The notes under the pieces are model-generated. The model did no database searches and had not been told where the DNA came from. It worked only from the letters and a program-made list of their open reading frames with translations. Of a stretch of 64,000 bases of DNA, positions 9,344-18,718 are shown in pieces. Made by a program: the position numbers and the translations under genes. The DNA comes from Rhodovulum visakhapatnamense (GTDB lineage: Bacteria > Pseudomonadota > Alphaproteobacteria > Rhodobacterales > Rhodobacteraceae), in assembly GCF_004365965.1 (NCBI RefSeq), contig NZ_SOEB01000005.1, positions 160,995 through 224,994 on the forward strand. The letters are read 5' to 3'. Within the stretch, counting starts at the first letter, position 1, and each line of letters starts with the position of its first letter.

Positions 9344-9712
9344 TCAGGCCACGTCGCTCAGCACGCGCGCCAGTTCGAAAAGCCGCCGCCTCTGGTTCTC
9401 GGGAATGGCATAGTAAGAGCGCACCAGTTCCAGCGCTTCCTTGTCCGACAAGAGATCGTCGGGCATGCCGGTGGTCGTCTGCTCGGCGTTGCGGCCATCA
9501 AGGCCTTCGAAGAAGAAGCTGACCGCGACGTCCAGCGCATCGGCGATGTCCCACAGACGGGAGGCGCTGACGCGGTTCATGCCGGTCTCATACTTCTGAA
9601 TTTGCTGGAACTTGATACCGACCCGCTCGGCCAGTTGCTGTTGGGTCATGCCCACCATCCAGCGCCGGTGTCGGATACGTTTGCCCACATGGACATCTAC
9701 AGGGTGTTTCAT
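9344..9712 (-). CDS. XRE-family helix-turn-helix regulator
   Basis: A 122-residue DNA-binding protein with an N-terminal XRE/Cro helix-turn-helix at about residues 10-65 (GKRIRHRRWMVGMTQQQLAE, then VGIKFQQIQKYETGMNRVSASRLWDIADAL). The C-terminal half is a short all-alpha extension (SDKEALELVRSYYAIPENQRRRLFELARVL) common in alphaproteobacterial regulators of this kind. GAGGAG lies about 8 bases before the ATG. An AT-rich, apparently non-coding region lies upstream. The target genes are unknown. Confidence 0.85.
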   Translation of the reverse strand: MKHPVDVHVGKRIRHRRWMVGMTQQQLAERVGIKFQQIQKYETGMNRVSASRLWDIADALDVAVSFFFEGLDGRNAEQTTTGMPDDLLSDKEALELVRSYYAIPENQRRRLFELARVLSDVA

Positions 9713-10046
9713 TGGTGAACTCCTCTACCGACAAACATATAGCAACACCTATGCCAAGCGAACGGGGAAACGCTCTTAACCCACCACTTCGCTAATAAAC
9801 CCATAACAAAAAAGGTAATTTAAATTTGTACGATCCCTGGGGCAGTGCACGAAATTGGTTAAGTACCCCGACTCAAGCTCGCGTAATGGTTGCATGTCGC
9901 GAATCTGAAAGAGCGCCTTCGCATTTCGCAAACAACCTTTAGACAGGTGCCCTTTGCATTCTGCGAAAGCAGGGATCACTGGTCACACCACCCCGGCCCC
10001 ACTAAGGTTACCGCCGTGTCAGTCTACACCATTCTACGGAGTTTCG
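9713..10046. other. intergenic region between divergent genes, no gene supported
   Basis: This stretch of about 330 bases between the XRE regulator and the oxidoreductase is clearly more AT-rich than its surroundings, especially around 9770-9860, and holds the self-complementary AAATTTAAATT-like core near 9818. It presumably carries both divergent promoters. A 67-codon frame on the minus strand has no convincing ribosome-binding site or recognisable domain and is not called. Confidence 0.5.
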
Positions 10047-11009
10047 ATGCGCCTTTTCCAGCTTGACCGGATCGGAGAACAGCCGCGCCTGGCCGAGGCA
10101 GACTGTCCCGCCCCAGCCGCGGGCGAGGTCCGGGTGCGGATCGCGGCCTGCGGGCTCAATTTCGCCGACCTCCTGATCATCGAGGGCCGCTATCAGGAAC
10201 ACCCTCCCCTGCCCGCGACCCTGGGCATGGAGTTGGCCGGAACCGTCGAGGCGCTGGGCGAGGGAGTCGATCCGGGCCGTCTGGGCACACGCGTCGCGGT
10301 CTTTGCCGGATCGGGCGGGCTGGCCGAGGCCGGTTGCTTTCCCGCCGACCGCTGCCTGCCCCTGCCCGAGACCATGAGCTTCATCGAGGCCGCAGGGTTT
10401 CAGATCGCCTATGGAACCTCGCATGTGGCCCTGTCGCACAAGGCGCGGCTGGCCCCCGGCGAGACGCTGCTGGTCACCGGCGCGGCGGGCGGGGTCGGGC
10501 TGACCGCAGTCGAGATCGGCAAGGCGATGGGCGCGACCGTGATCGCCTGCGCGCGCGGCGCCGACCGGCTGGAGGTCGCGCGCGCTGCGGGCGCCGATCA
10601 CCTGATCGACAGCGACACAGACGATCTGCGCGCGGCGGTGCTGGCGCTTGGCGGGGCGGATGTGGTCTATGACCCGGTCGGCGGGCCGCTCTTTGCCGAA
10701 GCGATGCGGGCCTGTCGGCCCGACGGGCGCCTGCTGGCGATCGGATTCGCCTCGGGCGAGGTGCCGCAGATCAAGGCCAACCACCTGCTGGTCAAGAACC
10801 TCTCGGTGATCGGGCTTTACTGGGGCGGCTATCTGGCCTTCCGCCCCCAGGTGCTGACCGCCAGTCTGGCGACGCTGTTCCGCTGGCATGCCGAAGGGCG
10901 GCTGCATCCCCATGTCAGCCATGTGCTGCCGCTCGAGCGCGCGGCCGAGGGGCTGGATCTGTTGCGCCAGCGCAAGGCGACCGGCAAGGTGGTGATCGCG
11001 ATGCACTGA
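10047..11009 (+). CDS. NADPH:quinone oxidoreductase-like zinc-independent MDR dehydrogenase
   Basis: A 320-residue medium-chain dehydrogenase/reductase of the quinone-oxidoreductase type. It has the N-terminal GroES-like domain (GEVRVRIAACGLNFADLLIIEG), the Rossmann-fold nucleotide site VTGAAGGVGLTAVEIGKAMGA and the family's C-terminal HVLPLERAAEGLDLL region. The NFADLL pattern replaces the catalytic zinc ligands, as usual in this branch. GGAG lies 5 bases before the ATG used. The gene converges with the lysR gene 8 bases away. Its physiological substrate is unknown; it probably acts on quinones or enones. Confidence 0.88.
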   Translation: MRLFQLDRIGEQPRLAEADCPAPAAGEVRVRIAACGLNFADLLIIEGRYQEHPPLPATLGMELAGTVEALGEGVDPGRLGTRVAVFAGSGGLAEAGCFPADRCLPLPETMSFIEAAGFQIAYGTSHVALSHKARLAPGETLLVTGAAGGVGLTAVEIGKAMGATVIACARGADRLEVARAAGADHLIDSDTDDLRAAVLALGGADVVYDPVGGPLFAEAMRACRPDGRLLAIGFASGEVPQIKANHLLVKNLSVIGLYWGGYLAFRPQVLTASLATLFRWHAEGRLHPHVSHVLPLERAAEGLDLLRQRKATGKVVIAMH

Positions 11010-11017
11010 CCGGCGCC

Positions 11018-11872
11018 TCAGGACGCCCGGTAGGCCTGCCGGATCAGCTCGGCCAGGGCGCCGATCACAGGCCCGTCGGCAAGGTCCGAGGCATAAAGGT
11101 TGATCTGGGTCGTCTTCAGGTCGGGCAGCGCGCCGCCGTGCTGGATACGCTCGACATAAGGCGGCAGCGCGCCGTCGACCGAGGTATGGACCGCGAGATC
11201 GGCGCTGACGCTGGCCTCGACGGTCCGGCTCGAATCGCTTTCGACCGTCATCACCCAGGGGATTCCCGCGCGGTCGAGCGCGGCCTGCACGCCCTGGCGG
11301 AAGATGCAGGTATGCTCGTAGGCAAGCCGCAGCGGGCGCTGGCGCCAGGCCGTCCCGCCGATGGCCCCCACCCAGACCAGCGGCAGTTCGGTGAGCGTCT
11401 CGCCGGTCGGGCCGCAGCGATCCTCGGTGGTCAGGATGATATCGACATCGCCGCGCCGGAACATCTCGCGCAAGCGCATCGTGTAGGACGAGATCAGCTG
11501 CACCTTGACCCGGGGAAAGTCGCGGGCAAACCGGTTCAGCACCAGCGGGATCGCCGGATAGACGATGTCATGGGGCACGCCCACCACCACCTCGCCCTCG
11601 TATTCCTGCGCGGTCATGCGCGCATAGACCTCGTCGTTGAGGCTGAGGATGCGCCGGGCATACCCCAGAAGCTGTTCGCCCGAGGCGGTCAGCTTGACCT
11701 TGCGTTCGGTCCGGTCGAGCAGTTGCAGGTCCAGCGCCTCTTCCAGCCGCTTGATCTGCATCGACACGGCCGATTGCGTGAGGTTCAGAAAGCCCGCCGC
11801 CCGCGTCACCCCGCCCGCATCCGATACAGCCACAAACGAGCGCAGGGCAGTCATGTCCAGATTGCGCGCCAC
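11018..11872 (-). CDS. LysR-family transcriptional regulator
   Basis: A 284-residue LysR regulator with the N-terminal winged helix-turn-helix (about residues 6-65, GGVTRAAGFLNLTQSAVSMQIKRLEEAL) and a C-terminal effector-binding domain. It is divergent from the DUF1127 gene at 11997; a LysR-box-like dyad lies in the 124 bases between them. The local arrangement suggests autoregulation and possibly control of the DUF1127 gene. The effector is unknown. Confidence 0.9.
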   Translation of the reverse strand: MARNLDMTALRSFVAVSDAGGVTRAAGFLNLTQSAVSMQIKRLEEALDLQLLDRTERKVKLTASGEQLLGYARRILSLNDEVYARMTAQEYEGEVVVGVPHDIVYPAIPLVLNRFARDFPRVKVQLISSYTMRLREMFRRGDVDIILTTEDRCGPTGETLTELPLVWVGAIGGTAWRQRPLRLAYEHTCIFRQGVQAALDRAGIPWVMTVESDSSRTVEASVSADLAVHTSVDGALPPYVERIQHGGALPDLKTTQINLYASDLADGPVIGALAELIRQAYRAS

Positions 11873-11903
11873 ATCAAGATTCCTGATTCAACCCATAACC
11901 ATC

Positions 11904-11918
11904 ATTCGTTTGAAGAAT
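11904..11918. promoter_or_regulatory. candidate LysR box, ATTC-N7-GAAT
   Basis: The dyad ATTC-GTTTGAA-GAAT fits the T-N11-A LysR-box rule and starts 32 bases upstream of the lysR start codon, between it and the DUF1127 gene. The motif is visible; binding is inferred. Confidence 0.5.
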
Positions 11919-11996
11919 GGACCACAATCCGGCATAAGCATCAAGGATGGTGATGGAACAAGGCCGTTTCATCAAAGTTAACGAAGGTGCAACACC

Positions 11997-12212
11997 ATGG
12001 CGCAAGTCAGCACGAACATCCGCGCGGCCCACGACGTCGGCGGTGCCGGCCTCGTGAAACGGATTCTTCTGGGGCTGAGCGCCGCGCGCCAGCGCCGTCA
12101 ACTGGTCGAGCTGGACGACCGGCAATTGCGCGACATCGGCCTGACCGCCGAAGAGGCCCGTGCCGAAGCGCGCCGCCCGGCCTGGGACGTCCCGCAAAGC
12201 TGGCTGCGCTGA
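11997..12212 (+). CDS. DUF1127 domain-containing small protein
   Basis: A 71-residue, arginine-rich small protein with the DUF1127 (YjiS-like) signature RQRRQLVELDDRQLRDIGLTAEEA at about residues 31-56. In relatives of this group such small proteins bind RNA or act in stress and sRNA networks; that role is inferred here. AAGGTG lies before the ATG. A good intrinsic terminator follows about 70 bases after the stop. The N-terminal 25 residues are not conserved with the second DUF1127 gene at 40318. Confidence 0.85.
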   Translation: MAQVSTNIRAAHDVGGAGLVKRILLGLSAARQRRQLVELDDRQLRDIGLTAEEARAEARRPAWDVPQSWLR

Positions 12213-12282
12213 ACCGTCGCTGCGTCCTGCCACGAACCTACGGCGAATGCCGCGCGTTTGACTGCCGGAAGGCTTGAAATGG

Positions 12283-12324
12283 GCCCCGCCCTTGCCGATA
12301 TACCCCGGCAATGGCGGGGCTTTT
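12283..12324 (+). terminator. intrinsic terminator after the DUF1127 gene
   Basis: The arms GCCCCGCC..TTGCCG and CGGCAA..GGCGGGGC form a stem of about 14 bp with one mismatch and an eight-to-nine-base loop, followed by TTTT. It ends the DUF1127 transcript before the Bax-inhibitor gene. Confidence 0.8.
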
Positions 12325-12364
12325 GCGCTTGACCGCCGGTATTGGACCAAGGAGGAGGCTTTCA

Positions 12365-13138
12365 ATGGCTGACTACAACACGATCCGCGCCGGGGCGACG
12401 GGCGTTCGCACCGCGCAGATCGACGAGGGTCTTCGCGCCCATATGAACAAGGTCTACGGCACCATGTCCGTAGGCATGCTGATCACCGCGCTGGCGTCCT
12501 GGTCGATTTCGGGGCTGGCCGTCACCGACATGCCGACCGCCGTGCAGATCGGGGCCGACAAGTACCTGACCGGCCTTGGCCAGGCGCTTTACACCTCGCC
12601 GCTGAAATGGCTGATCATGTTCGCGCCGCTGCTTTTCGTCTTCGGCTTCTCGGCGGGCATCAACCGGATGTCGGCCGCCACCGCGCAGGTCGTCTTCTAC
12701 GCCTTCGCCGCCGTGATGGGCCTGTCGATCAGTTCGATCTTCCTGGTCTTCACCGGCATCTCGATCGTGCAGACCTTCCTCGTGACCGCGATCGCCTTCG
12801 CGGGCCTGTCGCTCTGGGGCTACACCACCAAGAAAGACATCTCGGGCTGGGGGTCGTTCCTGATCATGGGCGTGATCGGCCTTGTGGTCGCATCGATCGT
12901 CAACATCTTCCTGGCCTCGCCCGCGATCATGTTCGCGATTTCGGCGCTGGGCATCCTGATCTTCGCCGGACTGACCGCCTATGACACCCAGCGGATCAAG
13001 ACCGAGTACATCCAGCACGCCCATGCGATGGACAGCGAGTGGCTGGGCAAGTCGGCGATCATGGGGGCGCTGAACCTCTATCTCGACTTCATCAACCTCT
13101 TCATGTTCCTGCTGCAGTTCCTCGGCAACCGCGAGTGA
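12365..13138 (+). CDS. Bax inhibitor-1/YccA family membrane protein
   Basis: A 257-residue inner-membrane protein with about seven hydrophobic segments after a soluble N-terminus of about 30 residues. The BI-1 family signatures near the C-terminus, GLTAYDTQRIK and LGALNLYLDFINLF-like (MGALNLYLDFINLF), are intact. Bacterial members are pH-sensitive leak channels or partners of the FtsH protease (YccA). A strong ribosome-binding site, AAGGAGGAGG, lies before the ATG, suggesting high expression, and a terminator follows the stop. It is a single-gene unit. Confidence 0.92.
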   Translation: MADYNTIRAGATGVRTAQIDEGLRAHMNKVYGTMSVGMLITALASWSISGLAVTDMPTAVQIGADKYLTGLGQALYTSPLKWLIMFAPLLFVFGFSAGINRMSAATAQVVFYAFAAVMGLSISSIFLVFTGISIVQTFLVTAIAFAGLSLWGYTTKKDISGWGSFLIMGVIGLVVASIVNIFLASPAIMFAISALGILIFAGLTAYDTQRIKTEYIQHAHAMDSEWLGKSAIMGALNLYLDFINLFMFLLQFLGNRE

Positions 13139-13168
13139 CCTGACGCATCAGGACCTGACTTTTCCAGA

Positions 13169-13202
13169 CCCGCCGGACCTCCCGTCCGGCGGGTTTCTTC
13201 TT
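13169..13202 (+). terminator. intrinsic terminator after the BI-1 gene
   Basis: A perfect 10-bp stem (CCCGCCGGAC / GTCCGGCGGG) with loop CTCCC is followed by TTTCTTCTT. Confidence 0.85.
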
Positions 13203-13246
13203 GCGCCCGGGCCGCACAGCCAAAGGGGATTGCGCGGTCGCGGATA

Positions 13247-13266
13247 TTAGTTGATAAAAACACTAA
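13247..13266. promoter_or_regulatory. AT-rich inverted repeat TTAGT-N10-ACTAA
   Basis: An inverted repeat in a short AT-rich patch upstream of the small frame at 13295. It may be an operator or part of its promoter; no factor can be named. Confidence 0.3.
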
Positions 13267-13294
13267 GGATTGAGTCTCGGAGGGAGAACTGCCG

Positions 13295-13513
13295 ATGCGA
13301 CATCATTTCGACCGCCGCGCCGGGCGCGCGGCCACGGCCCTCGCGGCCAGGACCGGCGCCTGTCTCGCAACGCTTCGGATCTTTGCCAGGGACTGGGACA
13401 CGGCTTTCGCCGAGACCGCCGAAGGGGTCGTCTTCGACCTGTATCGAGGCGGACGGCACACCGCCCTGGTCGGCCGAAACGCGGCCCGCGCCCGGTCGTC
13501 GAACCCGTTCTGA
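13295..13513 (+). CDS. small hypothetical protein
   Basis: A possible 72-residue basic protein convergent with hypE. It follows an AT-rich patch with an inverted repeat, and GGAGGGAG lies about 10 bases before the ATG. No domain or membrane segment is seen, and the composition (Ala, Arg rich) is also what random GC-rich DNA gives. It could be a real small gene or the edge of the intergenic region. Confidence 0.35.
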   Translation: MRHHFDRRAGRAATALAARTGACLATLRIFARDWDTAFAETAEGVVFDLYRGGRHTALVGRNAARARSSNPF

Positions 13514-13543
13514 CGGGAACTACGGCGGGCGCAACGGCCGCAG

Positions 13544-14584
13544 TCAGCAAATGCGCGGCAGCTGCTCGCCCACCAGCATGTCGACGATGCGCGCCCCGCC
13601 GAAGGCGGTGCGCATCCGGACCTGACCGGGATGCTCTGCGGTCGCCCGGCCGACAATGACGGCATCGCGGCCTTCGGGCCGGGCGCGCATCGCGGCCAGC
13701 GCCGCCGCGGCCTCGGCCTCGGGGACGAAAAGAACCAGCGTTCCCTCATTCGCCAGATAAAGCGGGTCGAGCCCGAGGATCTCGCACATCCCCTTGACCT
13801 CGTCGCGCAAGGGAAGCGCCTCTTCCTCGATCTCGACACCAACGCCCGCCGCCTCGGCCATCTCGTTCAGCGCCGAGGCCAGCCCGCCCCGCGTCGCGTC
13901 CCGCGCGGCCCGGGTGCCGGGGGCGGCCGCGATCACCGCCTCCATCAGATGGCCCAGCGCCTGACAGTCGGACCGGATGTCGGTCGACAAGGCCAGATCG
14001 CCCCGCGCGGCCAGGATCGTCGCGCCGTGATCGCCAAGCACGCCATTCACCAGCGCCACGTCGCCGGGGCGGATGCGGCTGGCCGCCAGATCGCGCCCGG
14101 GCGGGATCGCGCCCACACCGGTCGTGGTCACGAAGACCCCGTCGGCGGCACCGCGCCCCACGACCTTGGTGTCGCCGGTCACGATCCGCACGCCTGCGGC
14201 CTCGGCCTCGGCCGCCATCGTCGCCACGATCCGGCGCAGAAGGGCGATCTCGGTGCCCTCCTCGATGATGAAGGCCGCCGACAGCCACAAGGGCCGTGCG
14301 CCCCCCACCGCCAGATCATTGACCGTGCCGCAGATCGCGAGCTTGCCGATATCGCCGCCGGGAAATTCCAGCGGCGTGACGACGAAACTGTCGGTGGTCA
14401 TCGCGAGCCGCGCGCCGGGTTCGGTCAGCGCCGCATCCGACAACCGGGCCTGATCCTCCATCGCGTCGGGCCGGAAGGCCGCGGCGAAAACCTCGTCGAT
14501 CAGATCGCGCATCGCCCGTCCGCCCCCGCCATGGGACAGCGTCACATGGGTATCGCGCAACCGCGCCCGGGTCGGGACATTCAT
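13544..14584 (-). CDS. hypE: hydrogenase maturation protein HypE
   Basis: A 346-residue cytoplasmic enzyme that takes the carbamoyl group from HypF onto its C-terminal cysteine and dehydrates it to the thiocyanate that becomes the CN ligand of the [NiFe] site. It is an AIR-synthase/PurM-fold ATPase. The glycine-rich N-terminal motif SHGGGGRAMRDLI and the essential C-terminal tail PRIC are both intact. Its start overlaps the hypD stop by 4 bases. It is the last gene of the hup/hyp unit. Confidence 0.97.
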   Translation of the reverse strand: MNVPTRARLRDTHVTLSHGGGGRAMRDLIDEVFAAAFRPDAMEDQARLSDAALTEPGARLAMTTDSFVVTPLEFPGGDIGKLAICGTVNDLAVGGARPLWLSAAFIIEEGTEIALLRRIVATMAAEAEAAGVRIVTGDTKVVGRGAADGVFVTTTGVGAIPPGRDLAASRIRPGDVALVNGVLGDHGATILAARGDLALSTDIRSDCQALGHLMEAVIAAAPGTRAARDATRGGLASALNEMAEAAGVGVEIEEEALPLRDEVKGMCEILGLDPLYLANEGTLVLFVPEAEAAAALAAMRARPEGRDAVIVGRATAEHPGQVRMRTAFGGARIVDMLVGEQLPRIC

Positions 14585-15723
14585 TCAACCGCCTCCGGCG
14601 CCCGGGCGCCGCCATACTGCCAATAGGCCGCGCAGGCCCCTTCGGAACTGACCATCAACGCGCCCAGCGGCATCTCCGGCGTACAGCCGCAGCCGAATTG
14701 CGGGCAGGCCGTGGGTTTGATCCGGCCGGTCATCACCTGACCGCAGGCACAGCCCTCGGGCTCGGGCACCACACGCGGTCCGGCGGCATAGCCGACACCG
14801 AATTTCTCTTCGGCGTCAAAGGCGCGATATCTCGCCCGGATCCGCAGTCCCGACTGGTCGATCTCTCCGAGACCCCGCCATTCGAAGGAGGGACGTTTCT
14901 CATAGACATCGACGATGGCGGCAAGGCTGACCGGGTTCCCGTGCTCGGGCACCACGCGGGCATACTGGTTTTCCACCTCGGCCCGGCCATCCCGGATCTG
15001 GGTCAGCACCATCAGCACCGATTGCAGCAGATCCAGCGGCTCGAACCCCGCCACGACGATGGGCTTGCCGTAATCCCGCGCAATGAAATCGTAGGGGTGG
15101 ATGCCGATCACCATCGAGACATGGCCCGGCCCCACGAAGCCGTCGAGCACCATGTGCGGATCGTCCAGCAGCGCCCTGATCGGCTCGGGCACGGTGATGT
15201 GGTTGCAGAAGACGCTGAAATTGCCCAACCCCTCGTGCGCGGCCTGCTGGATCGACAGCGCGGTCGACGGCGTCGTCGTCTCGAAGCCGAGGCCGAAGAA
15301 CACCACCTCGCGCCCCGGATTGCGGCGCGCCAGTTCCAGCGCGTCGAGCGGCGAATAGACCATGCGGATATCGGCGCCCGCGGCCTTGGCCTGCATCAGC
15401 GACATCTTCGTGCCCGGCACCCGCATCGCGTCGCCGAAGGTGGTGAAGATGACGCCCGGGCGGTTCGCGATCTCGACGCATTCGTCGACCCGCGCCATCG
15501 GCAACACGCAGACCGGGCAGCCGGGGCCGTGGATGAACTCGACCCCCTCATGCACCAGCTTGTCGAGCCCGTAGCGGAAGATCGCATGGGTATGCCCGCC
15601 GCAGATCTCCATGATGTGGACCGGGGCCGCGCGCGTCGCGCCGATCTGATCGGCCAGCGCAGAGATACGGGCCAGAACGGCCTTCGCGGCCTTCGGGTCG
15701 CGGAATTCGGTCGCGTATTTCAT
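14581..15723 (-). CDS. hypD: hydrogenase maturation protein HypD
   Basis: A 380-residue Fe-S scaffold protein which, with HypC, assembles the Fe(CN)2CO group. The conserved motifs EICGGHTHAIFRYG, GPGCPVCVLP, GFETTTPS and the C-terminal [4Fe-4S] cysteine cluster (CACGQVMTG, ACPQFGCGC) are all present. The start MKYATEFRD was chosen because it overlaps the hypC stop by 4 bases and gives the family's usual length; in-frame sequence upstream is antisense to HypC. Confidence 0.97.
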   Translation of the reverse strand: MKYATEFRDPKAAKAVLARISALADQIGATRAAPVHIMEICGGHTHAIFRYGLDKLVHEGVEFIHGPGCPVCVLPMARVDECVEIANRPGVIFTTFGDAMRVPGTKMSLMQAKAAGADIRMVYSPLDALELARRNPGREVVFFGLGFETTTPSTALSIQQAAHEGLGNFSVFCNHITVPEPIRALLDDPHMVLDGFVGPGHVSMVIGIHPYDFIARDYGKPIVVAGFEPLDLLQSVLMVLTQIRDGRAEVENQYARVVPEHGNPVSLAAIVDVYEKRPSFEWRGLGEIDQSGLRIRARYRAFDAEEKFGVGYAAGPRVVPEPEGCACGQVMTGRIKPTACPQFGCGCTPEMPLGALMVSSEGACAAYWQYGGARAPEAVE

Positions 15724-16010
15724 CCCTGCCCCTCCAGCGCCTTCGCACCCTCGGCCATGGCCTCGGCCGCTTCCTGCGCCTCGCCCAGATCCTGCAGCGC
15801 CTGCAGCGTCTTCGCGGCCTCGTCCGCATCGATCCGGGCCATGGCGAAGCCCACATGGATCAACGCCCATTCGCCCACCAGGTCCTCGGCCGGGCCGTCG
15901 AGAATGCAGGCCACGTTCACCTCGCGCCGCACCCCCGAAACCTCGGCCAGCGCCATCATCCGCGCGGCATCGGTAACGGCCACGATACGGCCGGGAATTC
16001 CCAGACACAT
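15720..16010 (-). CDS. hypC: hydrogenase maturation chaperone HypC
   Basis: A 96-residue HypC/HupF-family chaperone. The essential N-terminal MCLGIPGRI with Cys2 (which binds the iron ligand group and the large-subunit precursor after Met removal) is intact. The C-terminal 20 residues form an Ala/Glu-rich helix. It begins one base after the hupR stop and overlaps hypD. It is paralogous to hupF in the same cluster; HypC is expected to work with HypD. Confidence 0.96.
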   Translation of the reverse strand: MCLGIPGRIVAVTDAARMMALAEVSGVRREVNVACILDGPAEDLVGEWALIHVGFAMARIDADEAAKTLQALQDLGEAQEAAEAMAEGAKALEGQG

Positions 16011-16011
16011 G

Positions 16012-17495
16012 TCAGTCCTCCTCGTCCTGAGAGACTCGCCCAGCGGGACCGGCGATCCCGTAGCGGTCGAGCTTCGCCCTCAGCCCCACCCGCGAGAGGC
16101 CCAGTTCGGCGGCCGCGCGGCTCTTGTTCCAGCGATGCCGGGTCAGCGTCTCGCGCAATATCCGCATCTCCATCAGCTCGACCCGGTCCTTCAGCGATCC
16201 GGTCCGCGCCAGCACCGCATCGGCCGAGCGGTCGGCGCCCTCGTCGCCGGGCGGTGCCTGCAGGATGTGGCGCGAGATCAGATCGGCCCCCAGCATCTTG
16301 TCCGGGGCCATTACCAGCATCCGCGCGATCTCGTTCTTCAGCTCGCGCAGGTTGCCCGGCCAGTCGTAGTTTTCCAGAAATTCCAGCGCCGCCTCGTCGA
16401 GCCCATGCACCGGCTTGCCATGGGCCTGGGACAGCTCGGCCAGCTTGGCCTGTGCCAGCAGCGCGATGTCGCCGCGCCGGGCGCGCAGCGGCGGCACCGC
16501 GATCTCGCCCGCCGCCAGCGCATAGTACAGATCGGCGCGGAACCGGCCTTCGGCGACCAGCGCCTTCAGATCGGTGCCCGCGCCGCAGATGAGCCTGAAA
16601 TTGGTGCCAACCGTTTCCTGCCCGCCGACCGGCGTGAAAGCGCCCTCGGTCAGCACCCGCAACAGCGTCAGCTGCAGCCCTGGCGGCGCGGTCTCGATCC
16701 CGCCGAGGTAAAGCGTGCCGCGATCGGCCTTCTGCATCAGCCCGATCCGGGCGACGCCCCCGGCCAGCACGCCCCGTTTCGCGCCCATCAGTTCGATCGC
16801 GGTCAGATCCTCGGGCATACCGGCCAGATTGAGGTCATAGAACGGCTTGTCCGCCCGCAACGAGGCGTAATGCATCGCCCGCGCCAGCTGTGCCTTGCCG
16901 GTGCCGGGCTCGCCCGTCAGCACCACCGGCAGGTCGAACCCGGCAAAGCGGCGGGCCATCTGCACCACCTCGACCATGGGCGAGTTGGGCGCGCGCAGCA
17001 CGGTTTCGAACCCCATGCCCTCGCGCAGCGCCTTGCGGCGCTTTTCGACCCGCGACTCGGCGGTCGAGGCCAGAAGCCGCATTTCCAGCGCCATCCGCTC
17101 GTTCTCGCGCGACAGCTGGAACAGCTGCGCCGCGTTGCGGGCCGCCACCAGAAGCTGGTCGGGATGCCAGGGCTTGGTCAGGATCTGGTGAATGCCGGCC
17201 TCGTTGATCGCGGCGACCATGGCCGAGCTGTCGGTATAGCCGGTCACGATCAGCCGCACCGTCTCGGGCCAGCGTTCGCGGACCTCGGACAGGAACGCGA
17301 CCCCGGAGCGCCCGGGCATGCGCTGGTCGCACAGGATCACCTGCACCCATTCGTCGCGCAGCACCGCCATCGCGGCTTCGGCATCGGCGGCGGTCAGGAC
17401 ATCGAATTCGTCCTCCAGCGCCATCCGCATCGCGGCCAGCGAATGCGGCTCGTCATCGACAAGCAGGACCGCCGGGCGGGCGCTGGCAGGCGCCA

Positions 17496-17496
<1 letters not shown>
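16012..17496 (-). CDS. hupR: response regulator HupR of the H2-sensing system
   Basis: A 494-residue NtrC-family regulator with a receiver domain (about 8-125, phospho-acceptor Asp57 in ILCDQRMPG), a central AAA+-like domain (about 170-385) and a C-terminal Fis-type helix-turn-helix ([23 protein letters not shown]). The central domain lacks the sigma-54 contact motif GAFTGA: the corresponding region reads [12 protein letters not shown]. The Walker A region is GEPGTGKAQ. This fits the R. capsulatus HupR, which works with sigma-70 RNA polymerase and activates hupSL in its unphosphorylated state. It sits between hypB and hypC as in Rhodobacter, overlapping the hypB stop by one base. Confidence 0.95.
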
Positions 17497-18376
<880 letters not shown>

Positions 18377-18377
<1 letters not shown>

Positions 18378-18718
18378 CACACCACCTCCATGTCCTTGAT
18401 CCGCATTTCGTCGCCCCCCACGGGCATCAGCCGGCCGCCGCCGCAGCGCGGACAGGGGTCGAGCCGGTTCTCGATTTCGACCTCGACGCCGCAATCGTAG
18501 CACAGCGCACGGCCGGGCAGGTCGATCATTTCAAGCCGGGCGCCCTCGGCCGGGCTGCCCCGCATCACCACGTCGAAGGCGAATTCCAGCGCCGGTTTCT
18601 CGACCCCGGCAAAGCGCCCGATTTCCAGCCGCAGAAGCCGCACCGCCGCGAACCCGTGGGCGCGCGCCTGATCCTCGACGATCCCGCGAATACCCTCGCA
18701 CAGCGACATCTCATGCAT
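18377..18718 (-). CDS. hypA: nickel metallochaperone HypA
   Basis: A 113-residue HypA. The nickel-binding N-terminus MHEMSL with His2 and the structural zinc site CYDC...CPRC are intact. It partners HypB in nickel insertion. It overlaps the end of hupK by 8 bases and the start of hypB by one base. Confidence 0.97.

Noticed and set aside
9776..9979. A 67-codon minus-strand frame in the AT-rich intergenic region
   Set aside because: No ribosome-binding site, no recognisable domain, and it covers the expected divergent promoters.
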